Assembly: GCA_037043455.1 (NCBI GenBank)
Contig: JAWPHD010000002.1
Span: forward strand, 992,001 to 1,056,000
DNA: 64,000 bases
Source: Cyrtodaria siliqua
Lineage: Eukaryota > Mollusca > Bivalvia > Adapedonta > Hiatellidae
Reading direction: 5' to 3'
Below, one piece after another: positions 53,301-63,800 of this stretch (its first letter is position 1; every line of letters starts with the position of its first letter). The position numbers were made by a program, and so were the translations under genes. Under the pieces are notes generated by a model. It made no database searches, was not told the origin of the DNA, and saw only the letters and a list, made by a program, of their open reading frames with translations.

Positions 53301-56300
53301 AGTGTGGAATCATTGACTGTTCTGCTTCCTTGTCTAAGGTATGTGTTGTGTGGAGTCAGTGACTGTTCTAATCACCTGTCTAAGGTAAGTGTTGTGTGGA
53401 GTCAGTGACTGTTCTTCTTACCTGTCTGAGGTATGTGTAGTGTGGAATCAGTGACTGTTCTGCTCCCCTGTCTAAGGTATATGTTGTGTGGAATCATTGA
53501 CTGTTCTGCTCCCCTGTCTAAGGTATGTGTTGTGTGGAATCAGTGACTGTTCTGCTCCCCTGTCTAAGGTATGTGTAGTGTGGAATCAGTGACTGTTCTG
53601 CTCACCTGTCTGAGGTATATGTAGTGTAAAATCAGTGACTGTTCTGCTCACCTGTCTGAGGTATGTGTAGTGTGAAGTCGGTGACTGTTCTGCTCTCCAG
53701 TCTGAGGTATGTGTAGTGTGGAGTCGGTGTCTGTTCTGCTCCCCTGTCTAAGGTATGTGTTGTGTGGAGTCAGTGACTGTTCTGTTCACCTGTATGAGGT
53801 ATGTGTAGTGTGGAATCAGTGACTGTTCTGCTCACCTGTCTGAGATATGTGTTGTGTGGAACCAGTGGCTGTTCTGCTCACCTGTCTAAGGTATGTGTAG
53901 TGTGAAATCAGTGACTGTTCTGCTCACCTGTCTGAGGTATGTGTTGTATGGAGTCAGTGACTGTTCTGCTCACCTGTATGAGGTATGTGTAGTGTGGAAT
54001 CAGTGACTGTTCTGCTCACCTGTCTAAGGTAAGTGTTGTGTGAAATCAGTGACTGTTCTGTTCACCTGTCTGAGATTTGTGTTGTGTGGAATCTGTGACT
54101 GTTCTGCTCACCTGTCTGAGGCATGTGCTGTGTGGAGTCCGTGACTGTTCTGCTCCCCTGTCTAAGGTATGTGTTGTGTGGAGTCAGTGACTGTTCTGCT
54201 CACCTGTCGTGAGGTATGTGTTGTGTGGAGTCAGTGTTCTACTCATCTGTCTGAGGTATGTGTAATGTGGAATCAGTGACTGTTCTGCTCCCTTGTCTAA
54301 GGTATGTGTTGTGTGGAGTCAGTGACTGTTTTGCTCACCTGTCTAAGGTATGTGTTGTGTGGAATCAGTGACTGTTCTGCTCACCTTTCTAAGGTAAGTG
54401 CTGTGTGGAGTCAGCGACTGTTCTGCTCACCTGTCTGAGGTATGTGTAGTGTGGAATCAGTGAGTGTTCTGCTCACCTGTCTAAGGTAAGTGTTGTGTGG
54501 AGTCATTGACTGTTCTGCTCACCTGTCTGAGGTATGTGTAGTGTGGAATCAGTGACCGTTCTGCTCACCTGTCTAAGGTAAGTGTTGTGTGGAGGCAGTG
54601 ACTGTTCTGCTCACCTGTCTAAGGTTTGTGTTGTGCGGAGTCTGTGACTGTTCTGCTCCCCTGTCTGAGGTATGTGTTGTGTGGAATCAATGACTTCTGC
54701 TCCCCTGTCTGAGGTATGTGTAGTGCGGAATCAATGACTGTCCTGCTCACCTGTCTAAGGTAAGTGTTGTGTGGAGTCAGTGACTGTTCTGCTCACCTGT
54801 CTGAGGTAAGTGTAGTGTGGAGTCAGTGACTGTTCTGTTCACCTGTATGAGGTATGTGTAGTGTGGAATCAGTGACTGTTCTGCTCACCTGTCTGAGATA
54901 TGTGTTGTGTGGAACCAGTGGCTGTTCTGCTCACATGTCTAAGGTATGTGTAGTGTGAAATCAGTGACTGTTCTGCTCACCTGTCTGAGGTATGTGTTGT
55001 ATGGAGTCAGTGACTGTTCTGCTCACCTGTATGAGGTATGTGTAGTGTGGAATCAGTGACTGTTCTGCTCACCTGTCTAAGGTAAGTGTTGTGTGAAATC
55101 AGTGACTGTTCTGTTCACCTGTCTGAGATTTGTGTTGTGTGGAATCAGTGACTGTTCTGCTCACCTGTCTGAGGCATGTGCTGTGTGGAGTCGGTGACTG
55201 TTCTGCTCACCTGTCTGAGGTAAGTGTAGTGTGGAGTCAGTGAATGTTCTGTTCACCTGTATGATGTATGTGTTGTATGGAATCAGTGACTGTTCTGCTC
55301 ACCTGTCTAAGGTATGTGTGGTGTGGAATCAGTGACTGTTCTGCTCACCTGTCTGAGGTATGTGTTGTATGGAGTCAGTGACTGTTCTGCTCACCTGTAT
55401 GAGGTATTTGTAGTGTGGAATCAGTGACTGTTCTGCTCACCTGTCTGAGATATGTGTTGTGTGGAATCAGTGACTGTTCTGCTCACCTGTCTAAGGTATG
55501 TGTTGTGTGGAGCTAGTGACTGTTCTGCTCACCTGTCTGAGGTATGTGTTGTATAGAGTCAGTGACTGTTCTGCTCACCTGTCTTAGGTAAGTGTTCTGT
55601 GGAGGCAGTGACTGTTCTGCTCACCTGTCTAATGTATGTTGTGTGGAGTCAGTGACTGTTCTGCTTGCCTGTCTATGTATGTTTAGTGTGGAGTTAGTAA
55701 CTGTTCTGCTCACCTGTCTGAGGTATGTGTTGTATAGAGTCAGTGACTGTTCTGCTTACCTGTCTGAGGTGTGTGTTGTGTGAAGTCAGTGACTGTTCTG
55801 CTACCCTGTCTGAGGTATGTGTTGTGAGGAATCAGTGACTGTACTGCTCACCTGTCTAAGGTAAGTGTTGTGTGGAGGCAGTGACTGTTCTGCTCACCTG
55901 TCTAATGTATGTTGTGTGCAGTCAGTGACTGTTCTGCTTTCCTGTCTAAGGTATGTTTAGTGTGGAGTTAGTAACTGTTCTGCTCACCTGTCTAAGGTAT
56001 GTGTAGTGTGGAGTCAGTGACTGTTCTGCTCACCTGTCTAAGGTATGTGTTGTGAGGAATCAGTGACTGTTCTGCTCACCTGTCTGAGGTATGTGTAGTG
56101 TGGTGTCAGTGACTGTTCTACTCACCTATCTAAGGTATGTTTAGTGTGGAGTTAGTAACTGTTCTGCTCACCTGTCTAAGGTATGTTTAGTGTGGAGTTA
56201 GTAACTGTTCTGCTCACCTGTCTAAGGTATGTGTAGTGTGGAGTCCGTGACTGTTCTGCTCACCTGTCTGAGGTATGTGTATTGTGGTGTCAGTGACTGT

Positions 56301-56570
56301 TCTACTCACCTATCTAAGGTATGTTTAGTGTGGAGTTAGTAACTGTTCTGCTCACCTGTCTAAGGTATGTTTAGTGTGGAGTTAGTAACTGTTCTGCTCA
56401 CCTGTCTAAGGTATGTGTAGTGTGGAGTCAGTGACTGTTCTGCTCACCTGTCTGAGGTGTGTGTTGTATGGTGAGTGACTATTCTGCTCACCTGTCTAAG
56501 GTAAGTGTTGTGTGGAGTCAGCGACTATTCTGCTCACCTGTCTAAGGTATGTGTTGTGTTGAATCAGTGA

Positions 56571-57747
56571 TTCAACACAACTGTTGTTGATGATGCTTTT
56601 GATAAAATCCGGCAGTGCTTTATCCGTGTTCAGCAGAAAAAACCAAAGAATTGATGTAATGTTTGTCAAGATTTTTGTTTTTACCATGTTTTGATATTTT
56701 AGTGGGTGTTTTATCTAGCAAAGTTTGAATTTATATATTCGATGATCTGGAAGCTCCTAGATGTTTTTGACTTTGCAAAACAGTAGACTGCTATAGTATC
56801 ACTCTATTCTGTTTCGTGTGTGTTTTTACTGGTAGATTTTATGGATTATACAATTATATTACATATTTGTCTGTGATTTGTATAGGAAATACTGGGAATA
56901 GAAAAGCTATATCTACTTGTTTGCTCTACTGGGAAATATCTCCCAGTGGGAGATATTTCCCCCAAATGACGTTCCGATTGTTTTACAGACGTCGTCGTCA
57001 AATTCCGCCACTAGGAAATAACGATTACGGAAATTAACGAAGAGTTCCGGTTCCACTTGTTTTGTTTGTATGGCGTAACATCTTGGATGACGCAACGTCA
57101 TCTTGGCGTTCTCGTGCAAACTGGTGTAAAAAGGCGTGAATCATTCGAAATATTAATAAAATATCATTTTAAAGTATGTAATATATAGTTTAATAACCAC
57201 TGTTTTTGAGATACTGAAAATATCTACCTCGATAGAGAAATGGCCCCAATACAAGAACTCGTGCTCCGCACTCGTTCTTATATCGGGGCCATTTCTCTAC
57301 CTCGGTATTTCCCGTATCTCAAAAACACTGGATATTAAACTCTATATACAGTTGTGGTAACAGCCAGTTTGTTTTCCGGAATGTTTAAAGTTGAACTTGT
57401 TTACATTTGCATATGCTTGAAACTTAAAAGTTTTGAGTGAAAAGAAAATTGCTTTTGTATCTGGTACCAATGTCTGGAATTGGAGTAATATGCAATTTGA
57501 ATTGAGTGTAATATGCATGGTGCTTATCTGGGGCACTGTACATGACTAAGTGTATATTGTTTTTTAGGATTATATTTTTTCTTCAAATTGACTTATTGCC
57601 CATTATTGCATGTGCACAGTTTGTGTCTCAAGTTCTTAAAAGTTGCTACCGGTATTCAATTTGTACGCTGTATCTGAAGTTTATGAAATAACTATTAAAA
57701 CACCATTTTACATAAATCTGAGTGTCTTGTATGCATATGTGTTTCAG
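56571..57747. other. Intron 5 after the array, with two palindromes
   Basis: GGGAAATATCTCCCAGTGGG and the following AGATATTTCCC (56930-56962) form a perfect short hairpin. A much larger one is at 57177-57352. Apart from these the sequence is unremarkable, ending at the exon 6 acceptor TGTGTTTCAG. Confidence 0.6.
57177..57352. repeat. Palindrome with arms of about 80 bp
   Basis: GTTTTTGAGATACTGAAAAT, ACCTCGATAGAGAAATGGCC and AAGAACTCGTGCTCCGCA pair with GCACTCGTTCTTATATCGGG, GGCCATTTCTCTACCTCGG and CCCGTATCTCAAAAAC. The outer arms extend to AGTTTAATAACCACTG / GGATATTAAACT. Such a structure would form a strong RNA hairpin in the intron. It is probably a foldback-type element. Confidence 0.85.
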
Positions 57748-57895
57748 GTGATGTCGGTAATTAGTAACTTAGAAGAGTTTCCAACAAAGAAAATTAAGGG
57801 CCATTCACCTCCAAACTACAAAGTCATATACCGGTACTTGTCACAAATACTGCAGGGAGACAGAAGGGATGACATTGATCAACTTCCACCTCTAG
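57748..57895 (+). CDS. SNAPC2: SNAPC2-like exon 6 (family core), source of the second donor minisatellite
   Basis: 49 codons plus one base. It encodes VMSVISNLEEFPTKKIK, GHSPPNYKVIYRYLSQIL and QGDRRDDIDQLPPL, ending CCTCTAG|GTTGGT in phase 1. I-Y-R-Y-L-S is the counterpart of I-Y-K-Y-L-S in SNAPC2 and, with exon 7, identifies the family. The donor GTTGGT is weak compared with the other exons. The last 19 nt of the exon (GATCAACTTCCACCTCTAG) are echoed in each unit of the array downstream. Confidence 0.92.
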
Positions 57896-59560
57896 GTTGG
57901 TTCTCTCTCATATATACATGTAGATCAACAAACCACTAGGTTGGTCCTCCCTCATAATTATATACATTACATGTAGATCAGCAAACCACTACATTGGTCC
58001 TCTCTCATATATACATTACATGTAGATCAGCAAACCACTAGGTTGGTCCTCTCTCATATATACGTTACATGTAGATCAGCAAACCACTACGTTGGTCCTC
58101 TCTCATATATACATTACATGTAGATCAACAAACCACTAGGTTGGTCCTCCCTCATATATACATGTAGATCAACCAACCAATAGGTTGGTCCGCTCTCATA
58201 TATATATGTAGATCAACAAATCACTAGGTTGGTCCTCTCTCATATATACATTACATGTAGATCAAAAAACCACTAGGTTGGTTCTCCCTCATATATACAT
58301 TACATGTAGATCCAGGGGTGTAAAATACCACTCGACTGCTCGCCATGGCGACCAGAATGTCACGGAGGTCGAGTCAAAAATCCTAAATACTAGACCGATC
58401 GGTGGATTAGTTTTATTGTGGTGAAGAAAAAAAGATCAATCTTTTCAGTTTCAAAACAAGCGCGTGTTGGTAACTAGGTCAACAGACTGTATTATCGTAA
58501 TGTTAACATCGAAAGTTTACTGAATACACTTCACGTAAATCAATCTGGCAGGTGCGCATGAAATTTTACTCGGATATTTATGTTTACATCATATATGAGT
58601 CGGCGTGTGAAATATTTATGTCTACACCATAGATAACCACTAGGTTGGTCCTCTCTCGTATATACATTACATGTAGATAACCACTAGGTTGGTCCTCTCT
58701 CGTATATACATTACATGTAGATAACCACTAGGTTGGTCCTCTCTCGTCTATACATTACATGTAGATAACCACTAGGTTGGTCCTCTCTTGTATACATTAC
58801 ATGTAGATAACCACTAGGTTGGTCCTCTCTCGTCTATACATTACATGTAGATAACCACTAGGTTGGTCCTCTCTTGTATTCATTACATGTAGATAACCAC
58901 TAGGTTGGTTCTCTCTTGTATATACATTACATGTAGATAACCACTAGGTTGGTCCTCTCTCGTATACATTACATGTAGATAACCACTAGGTTGGTCCTCT
59001 CTCGTATACATTACATGTAGATAACCACTAGGTTGGTCCTCTCTCGTATATACATTACATGTAGATAACCACTAGGTTGTTCCTCTCTCGTATATACATT
59101 ACATGTAGGTAACCACTAGGTTGGTCCTCTCTCGTATATACATTACATGTAGATAACCACTAGGTTGGTCCTCTCTCGTATATACATTACATGTAGATAA
59201 CCACTAGGTTGTTCCTCTCTCGTATATACATTACATGTAGATAACCACTAGGTTGGTTCTCTCTCGTATACATTACAAGTAGATAACCACTAGGTTGGTC
59301 CTCTCTCGTATATACATTACATGTAGATAACCACTAGGTTGGTTCTCTCTCATATATACATTACTTGTAGGTCAACAAACCACTAGGTTGGTCGTCTCTC
59401 GTATATACATTACCTGTAGATAACAAACCACTAGGTTGGTTCTCTCTCATATATACATTACTTGTAGGTCAACAAACCACTAGGTTGGTTCTTTCTCGTA
59501 TATACATTACCTGTAGATAACAAACCACTAGGTTGGTTCTTTCTCGTATATACATTACGA
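57896..59560 (+). repeat. Minisatellite copied from the exon 6 splice donor (about 30 units)
   Basis: Each unit has GATCAACAAACCACTAG or GATAACCACTAG followed by GTTGGTCCTCTCTC, TATATACATTACATGTA. This mirrors the exon 6 end GATCAACTTCCACCTCTAG and the intron start GTTGGTTCTCTCTC. The first nine junctions are spaced about 45-60 bp apart (CATATATAC type), the later ones about 43-44 bp (CGTATATAC type). An insert lies at 58312-58629. Confidence 0.93.
58312..58629. mobile_element. 318-bp insert in the second minisatellite, TAGAT duplicated
   Basis: TAGAT occurs on both sides (58307-58311 and 58630-58634). The ends CCAGGGGTGTAAAATACC and TCTACACCA share only a short inverted GGTGTA. A 5-bp duplication again suggests a hAT-like non-autonomous element, though weakly. 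Confidence 0.55.
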
Positions 59561-59619
59561 TGGTGAAATACCAAATGAAATGAGGGTTAAAGTCATGTTA
59601 ACACATCATGTTAGGTTAT

Positions 59620-59700
59620 ACTGAGGCTACATTTCCCCTCTGGGTCAGCTCTAAATAACCTATAATTTGTTTATGAGCCATTAGACAACATTCAGTTGCA
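59620..59700 (+). mobile_element. SINE family 2 tail fragment before exon 7
   Basis: TTTCCCCTCTGGGTCAGC, AACCTATAATTTGTTTATG and AGCCATTAGACAACATTC match the 3-prime parts at 26520 and 37200. It ends about 40 nt before the exon 7 acceptor. Confidence 0.6.
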
Positions 59701-59741
59701 TTCCTTGCAGCCCAAATAACATTGTGGTGGTCATTTTTCAG

Positions 59742-59906
59742 AGAGTGCCATAGTCCTGGACCTTCTCCACAGTCTGATGGATGTCCTCTCTCTGTCCGAC
59801 ACAACGGTGCAGCGTAACGTCATGTGCTGGAAACATCGGCTGATTGACGAGAGGGATAAAAACAAACATCCGTATCCGGACAACCTCAGAAGAGCTGCTG
59901 AAAATG
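59742..59906 (+). CDS. SNAPC2: SNAPC2-like exon 7 (ESAIVLDLLHSL core)
   Basis: Acceptor CATTTTTCAG. The exon completes Glu and continues SAIVLDLLHSLMDVLSLSD, then TTVQRNVMCWKHRLIDERDK and NKHPYPDNLRRAAEN, ending in phase 1 at AATG|GTAGGC. E-S-A-I-V-L-D-L-L-x-S-L is almost identical to the central SNAPC2 motif E-S-A-V-V-L-D-L-L-M-S-L and is the strongest evidence for the gene's identity. No donor repeat follows this exon. Confidence 0.95.
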
Positions 59907-60583
59907 GTAGGCAGTTATATTACAGACCTCAAGAATAAATTATAGGATCTGGTGAACTCTACACACATTGCTGTCCAGTCTATATAACACCAATATCAGC
60001 TTTCATAAAGTTTTTACTTTTAAATGTTGTTTCTTAGTTGACCACCCATAACATGTCCATCAAACATGTTCTTGGTGTAAATTTGGTATTAAATTTAAGA
60101 CTGCGACTTAATATATGTAAAAAAACTACTATCTGTCTTCTTTATTTTAACATTGTCGACAGTTTCCCTTTTTCCAATTCAAGTCAAATTTCCCCCTTTT
60201 AAAGGGCCCTGAACCCCTTCACCCAAAAGTAAAAAAAACAACTGCATAGTAAAAGTTCAGTGAAGATTTGTAGTCAGGAGTGATGCTGAACTATTTGATG
60301 ACCATTCTTGTAAAGTTTATGTTAATAAGATTAAGGTAAGATTATTTACACACAGAAACCCAATAAGCATATACAGTCCAACCATTAAGAGACCAGTGTT
60401 GCTCTTCCTTGAGTGGTCTCTTAATACAGGTTTGACTATGTGCTGTATAGCCCTGTTTAAACGACCCCGTTTAGGGAGAGGTATTTTTTTAAACTAGAAC
60501 TCAGGTAAGGCTACTGGCAAGTGTATTTTTTCTTGACCTCATAATATGTAATAAGAAAATATATATATATATATATATATAAA
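59907..60583. other. Intron 7, first part
   Basis: Unremarkable except for an (AT)n microsatellite at about 60559-60580. GACCAGTGTTGC and GAGTGGTCTCTTAATAC words near 60390-60425 resemble one end of a MITE, but no partner end was seen. Confidence 0.4.
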
Positions 60584-61640
60584 ACAAGATGGCCCTGAAT
60601 CGATCACCTGAGGATCTTTGCAATGATGAACAAATTGTCCTCTCGCAAATGCTGATCAAAGATGTTTTTAAGTATTTCCTTACGTAAAAACATGCAAAAT
60701 CTCTACATACAAACTTTGGGCCCAGGGGTTGCAGCCATCTTTGACCACAGGGACTTCAAATGAGCAAACTTGATAGACCAGGGTTTAGCGATCATTAATA
60801 ATAATAAAGAACAAGAGGGCCTGTGGATGCTCTACAAGCTAAAATGGTTCTTATATCATGGGGTTTCATCATTAAATTCCTTTCAATACCTTTTTACAAA
60901 TGCAAAACACAACAACACCCTCAATTGAAATTTATTCTCACAACTCCATGCTAACAATTTAAAAGAAGATTTTTTAAGTTTTCCTATGCAAACTTTTTAT
61001 ATACAAACTTTAGAAAAATTAACAAAAGAAAAAACGCATCTAAACAGGAAAAATTAATAAAAAAATGAAGAATTAAAAAAAAAGAAAAAAGTTTACCTCC
61101 AGTGGGATTTGAACCCACTGACCTAGCTTCCCAGTGTACAAGAAATAATTCAAAGATTTTTCTATGGCGGCCATCTTGGATATCACGTTTAACTTATTTT
61201 ATTTAACACATTTGGAAAACATTCATATAAGGATCATCCATGTGAAGTTTGGTCAAAATTGACCAAGCTATTTCTGAGAAGACGGTTGTTTGAAACTTCA
61301 TCACAATGTTACTTGGGAGGGCCCCTCTCAGATTTGTGTTTTTCATGGCCGGCAGTCATCCAAGATTGCAGCCATGGCTAAAACTAGGTCAAATTTAAGC
61401 AATTTTCAAACGCCATCTCCGACGAAACCACTTATTTCATTCTGGTGAAATACCATTAACATGTTCCTTGGGTTGGCCTCTATCAAGTTTGTGTTTTTCG
61501 TTATCGTCGAATAATCAAAATGGCCGCCACGGCGACTCAACAAAGTTTACATAGAGTTATATAGGAAAACGTTAAAAATGACATCTTCATGTTAGCGTGG
61601 GGTTATTAGAAGGTATATTTATACTATTTAAACCTACCTT
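60584..61640 (+). mobile_element. ACAAGATGG/ACAAGAGGG-type element fragments
   Basis: Two starts are present: ACAAGATGGCCCTGAATCG at 60584, resembling the 4999 start, and ACAAGAGGGCCTGTGGATGC at 60811, a third head type. Internal words shared with 6840-6960 include GGCGGCCATCTTGGAT and GGATCATCCATGTGAAGTTT. Later parts (AAAATGGCCGCCACGGCGAC, AACATAGAGTTATATAGG) resemble the ACAAGAGG family. No intact terminal stem was found, so these are truncated or chimeric copies. Confidence 0.6.
61096..61136 (-). tRNA. tRNA 3-prime-half-like fragment (T arm) within a repeat
   Basis: On the minus strand, AGGTCAGTGGGTTCAAATCC followed by CACTGGAGG forms a canonical T arm and B-box. No matching 5-prime half (D arm) was found at tRNA distance, so this is a tRNA-derived pseudogene piece rather than a tRNA gene. 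Confidence 0.4.
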
Positions 61641-61680
61641 GTAGAGCTGGAATCAATTATTCTTTTATTATCTGTTTAAG

Positions 61681-61791
61681 ATTTTACTGAGTTCATCCAG
61701 CTGGAAGAAGAAAAGGAGGATTCCAAACTTAACTTGGAGTTGGAGAGACATAGAATTGCCACTGAAAAACCTCCTTCACCAACGGAGGAAG
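61681..61791 (+). CDS. SNAPC2: SNAPC2-like exon 8, source of the third donor minisatellite
   Basis: Acceptor ATTATCTGTTTAAG. The exon completes Asp and encodes FTEFIQLEEEKEDSKLNLEL then ERHRIATEKPPSPTEE, an acidic, probably helical stretch, ending in phase 1 at GAAG|GTAAGG, a strong donor. Reading through would hit TAA after five codons. The 41-bp array that follows contains the same junction in every unit. Confidence 0.87.
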
Positions 61792-63150
61792 GTAAGGGTA
61801 AATAATTAGTCCCCTACTGCTACCCTGGAAAGGTAAGGGTAAATAATTCATTCCCTTACTGCTACCCTGGGAAGGTAAGGGTAAATAATCCGTTCCCTTA
61901 CTGCTACCCTGGGAAGGTAAGGGTAAATAATTAGTCCCCTACTGCTACCATGGGAAGGTAAGGGTAAATAATCAGTCCCCTACTGCTACCATGGGAAGTT
62001 AAGGATATAAAATAATTAGTCCCCTACTACTACCCTGGGAAGGTAAGGGTAAATAATCAGTCCCCTACTGCTACCCTGGGAAGTTACAGATATAAAATAA
62101 TTAGTCCCCTACTGCTACCCTGGGAAGGTAAGGGTAAATAATCAGTCCCCTACTGCTACCCTGGGAAGGTAAGGATATAAAATAATCAGTCCCCTACTGC
62201 TACCCTGGGAAGGTAAGGATATAAAATAATTAGTCGCCTACTGCTACCCTGGAAAGGTAAGGGTAAATAATTAGTCCCCTACTGCTACCCTGGGAAGGTA
62301 AGGGTAAATAATTAGTCCCCTACTGCTACCCTGGAAAGGTAAGGGTAAATAATCAGTCCCCTACTGCTACCATGGAAAGGTAAGGGTAAATAATTAGTCC
62401 CCTATTGCTACCCTGGGAAGGTAAGGGTAAATAATTAGTCCCCTGCTGCTACCCTGGAAAGGTAAGGGTAAATAATCAGTCCCCTACTGCTACCCTGGGA
62501 AGGTAAGGATATAAAATAATTAGTCCCCTGCTGCTACCCTGGAAAGGTAAGGGTAAATAATTAGTCGCCTACTGCTACCCTGGGAAGGTAAGGGTAAATA
62601 ATCAGTCCCCTACTGCTACCCTGGGAAGGTAAGGATATAAAATAATTAGTCCCCTGCTGCTACCCTGGAAAGGTAAGGGTAAATAATTAGTCGCCTACTG
62701 CTACCCTGGGAAGGTAAGGGTAAATAATCAGTCCCCTACTGCTACCCTGGGAAGGTAAGGATATAAAATAATTAGTCCCCTGCTGCTACCCTGGAAAGGT
62801 AAGGGTAAATAATTAGTCGCCTACTGCTACCCTGGGAAGGTAAGGGTAAATAATTAGTCGCCTACTGCTACCCTGGGAAGGTAAGGGTAAATAATCAGTC
62901 CCCTGCTGCTACCCTGGAAAGGTAAGGGTAAATAATCAGTCCCCTGCTGCTACCCTGGGAAGGTAAGGGTATATAATCAGTCCCCTGCTGCTACCCTGGA
63001 AAGGTAAGGGTAAATAATCAGTCCCCTGCTGCTACCCTGGGAAGGTAAGGGTAAATAATCAGTCCCCTGCTGCTACCCTGGAAAGGTAAGGGTAAATAAT
63101 CAGTCCCCTGCTGCTACCCTAGGAAGGTAAGGGTATATAATTAATCCCCT
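61792..63150 (+). repeat. Minisatellite copied from the exon 8 splice donor (about 33 units of 41 bp)
   Basis: The unit is GGTAAGGGTAAATAATCAGT then CCCCTACTGCTACCCTGGRAA. It spans AAG|GTAAGG, identical to the exon 8 donor, with a pyrimidine-rich lead CCCCTACTGCTACCCTGG comparable with the exon end CCTCCTTCACCAACGGAGG. Two unit variants alternate: GTAAGGGTAAATAAT and GTAAGGATATAAAATAAT. Three-unit blocks recur, for example around 62450-62800. Confidence 0.95.
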
Positions 63151-63800
63151 ACTGCTTAACCCCTATCAATCTATCTGCAAAACCTGGGTTCTGAAATTGA
63201 CTTAATGCCTCGAGATCTGTAAATTTTTGACATTTGCCATATGTAATAGGGTATTAAGGCCCTTTTGCATGAGTGCTTGTTTCCTGCTCGGATCCAAGAT
63301 GGCTACCTGGTGGCCATTTTCTTTTTCCGTCTTTCAGAAATGGATCAGATGGATCATTTGATTGTGGATTACCACCCTGAGATATGTTCATGAGATTTAA
63401 TTGTGGATTACCACCCTGAGATATGTTCTTGACATTTATATAGATACTGGATCTGATATGTTTTAAACAGAATTATCCGTCTTTTTTCCAGCTCACCTGT
63501 GCCAAACGCTCGAATGAGCTATTAGTCGATTAACAATTGCTTTAAACAATCTCTTCTCAGAAACAGCTTGATATATTTTGACCAGACTTCACATGGATAC
63601 TCCTTAGGTCCGCCAAAGTGGTCACAGTTTTACATAGGAAAACCTTTAAAAGGTCTATTTTGCATGTAGCATATTAAAGCTTACGGTCTTCTACCTGGGT
63701 TTTGCCACGTGCCCCTTCCCACTTTGGAGAGAAAAGACCCTGGTTTGATAAAACAGTGATCATGCCACAATTAATTTCTGTTGTCTCTTTATAAATACAG
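63151..63800. other. End of intron 8
   Basis: A short direct repeat (GATTGTGGATTACCACCC, GAGATATGTTC at about 63360 and 63402) is present. AAGATGGCTACCTGGTGGCC and CTCTTCTCAGAAACAGCTTG are words of the ACAAGAGGG-type repeats. No exon was recognised before the acceptor ATAAATACAG at 63800. Confidence 0.45.

Larger units (their letters stand above)
48340..56570 (+). repeat. 8.2-kb minisatellite made of copied exon 5 splice donors (about 165 units)
   Basis: The consensus unit is 46 bp: CAGTGACTGTTCTGCTCACC, TGTCTRAGGTATGTGTWG, TGTGGART. The first four units are 42 bp. Each unit contains the last coding bases of exon 5 (GACTGTTCTGCTCACCTG, TCTAAG), the AG|GT junction and the intron start GTATGTGTTGTGTGG. 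Many units have AG|GTATGT and some AG|GTAAGT, so nearly every unit is a good U1-type donor. Copy number is estimated from length, about 165 after subtracting a 578-bp insert (49747-50324). Larger blocks recur at about 1.5 kb. Confidence 0.95.

Noticed and set aside
55592..55783. 63-codon frame with repeated CSAHLS segments as a repetitive protein
   Set aside because: It arises from the 46-bp units by chance absence of stops; the frame shifts every unit and there is no supporting exon structure.
48340..63150. CRISPR-like arrays of repeats and spacers
   Set aside because: Units are contiguous tandem copies without unique spacers, in a eukaryotic intron.
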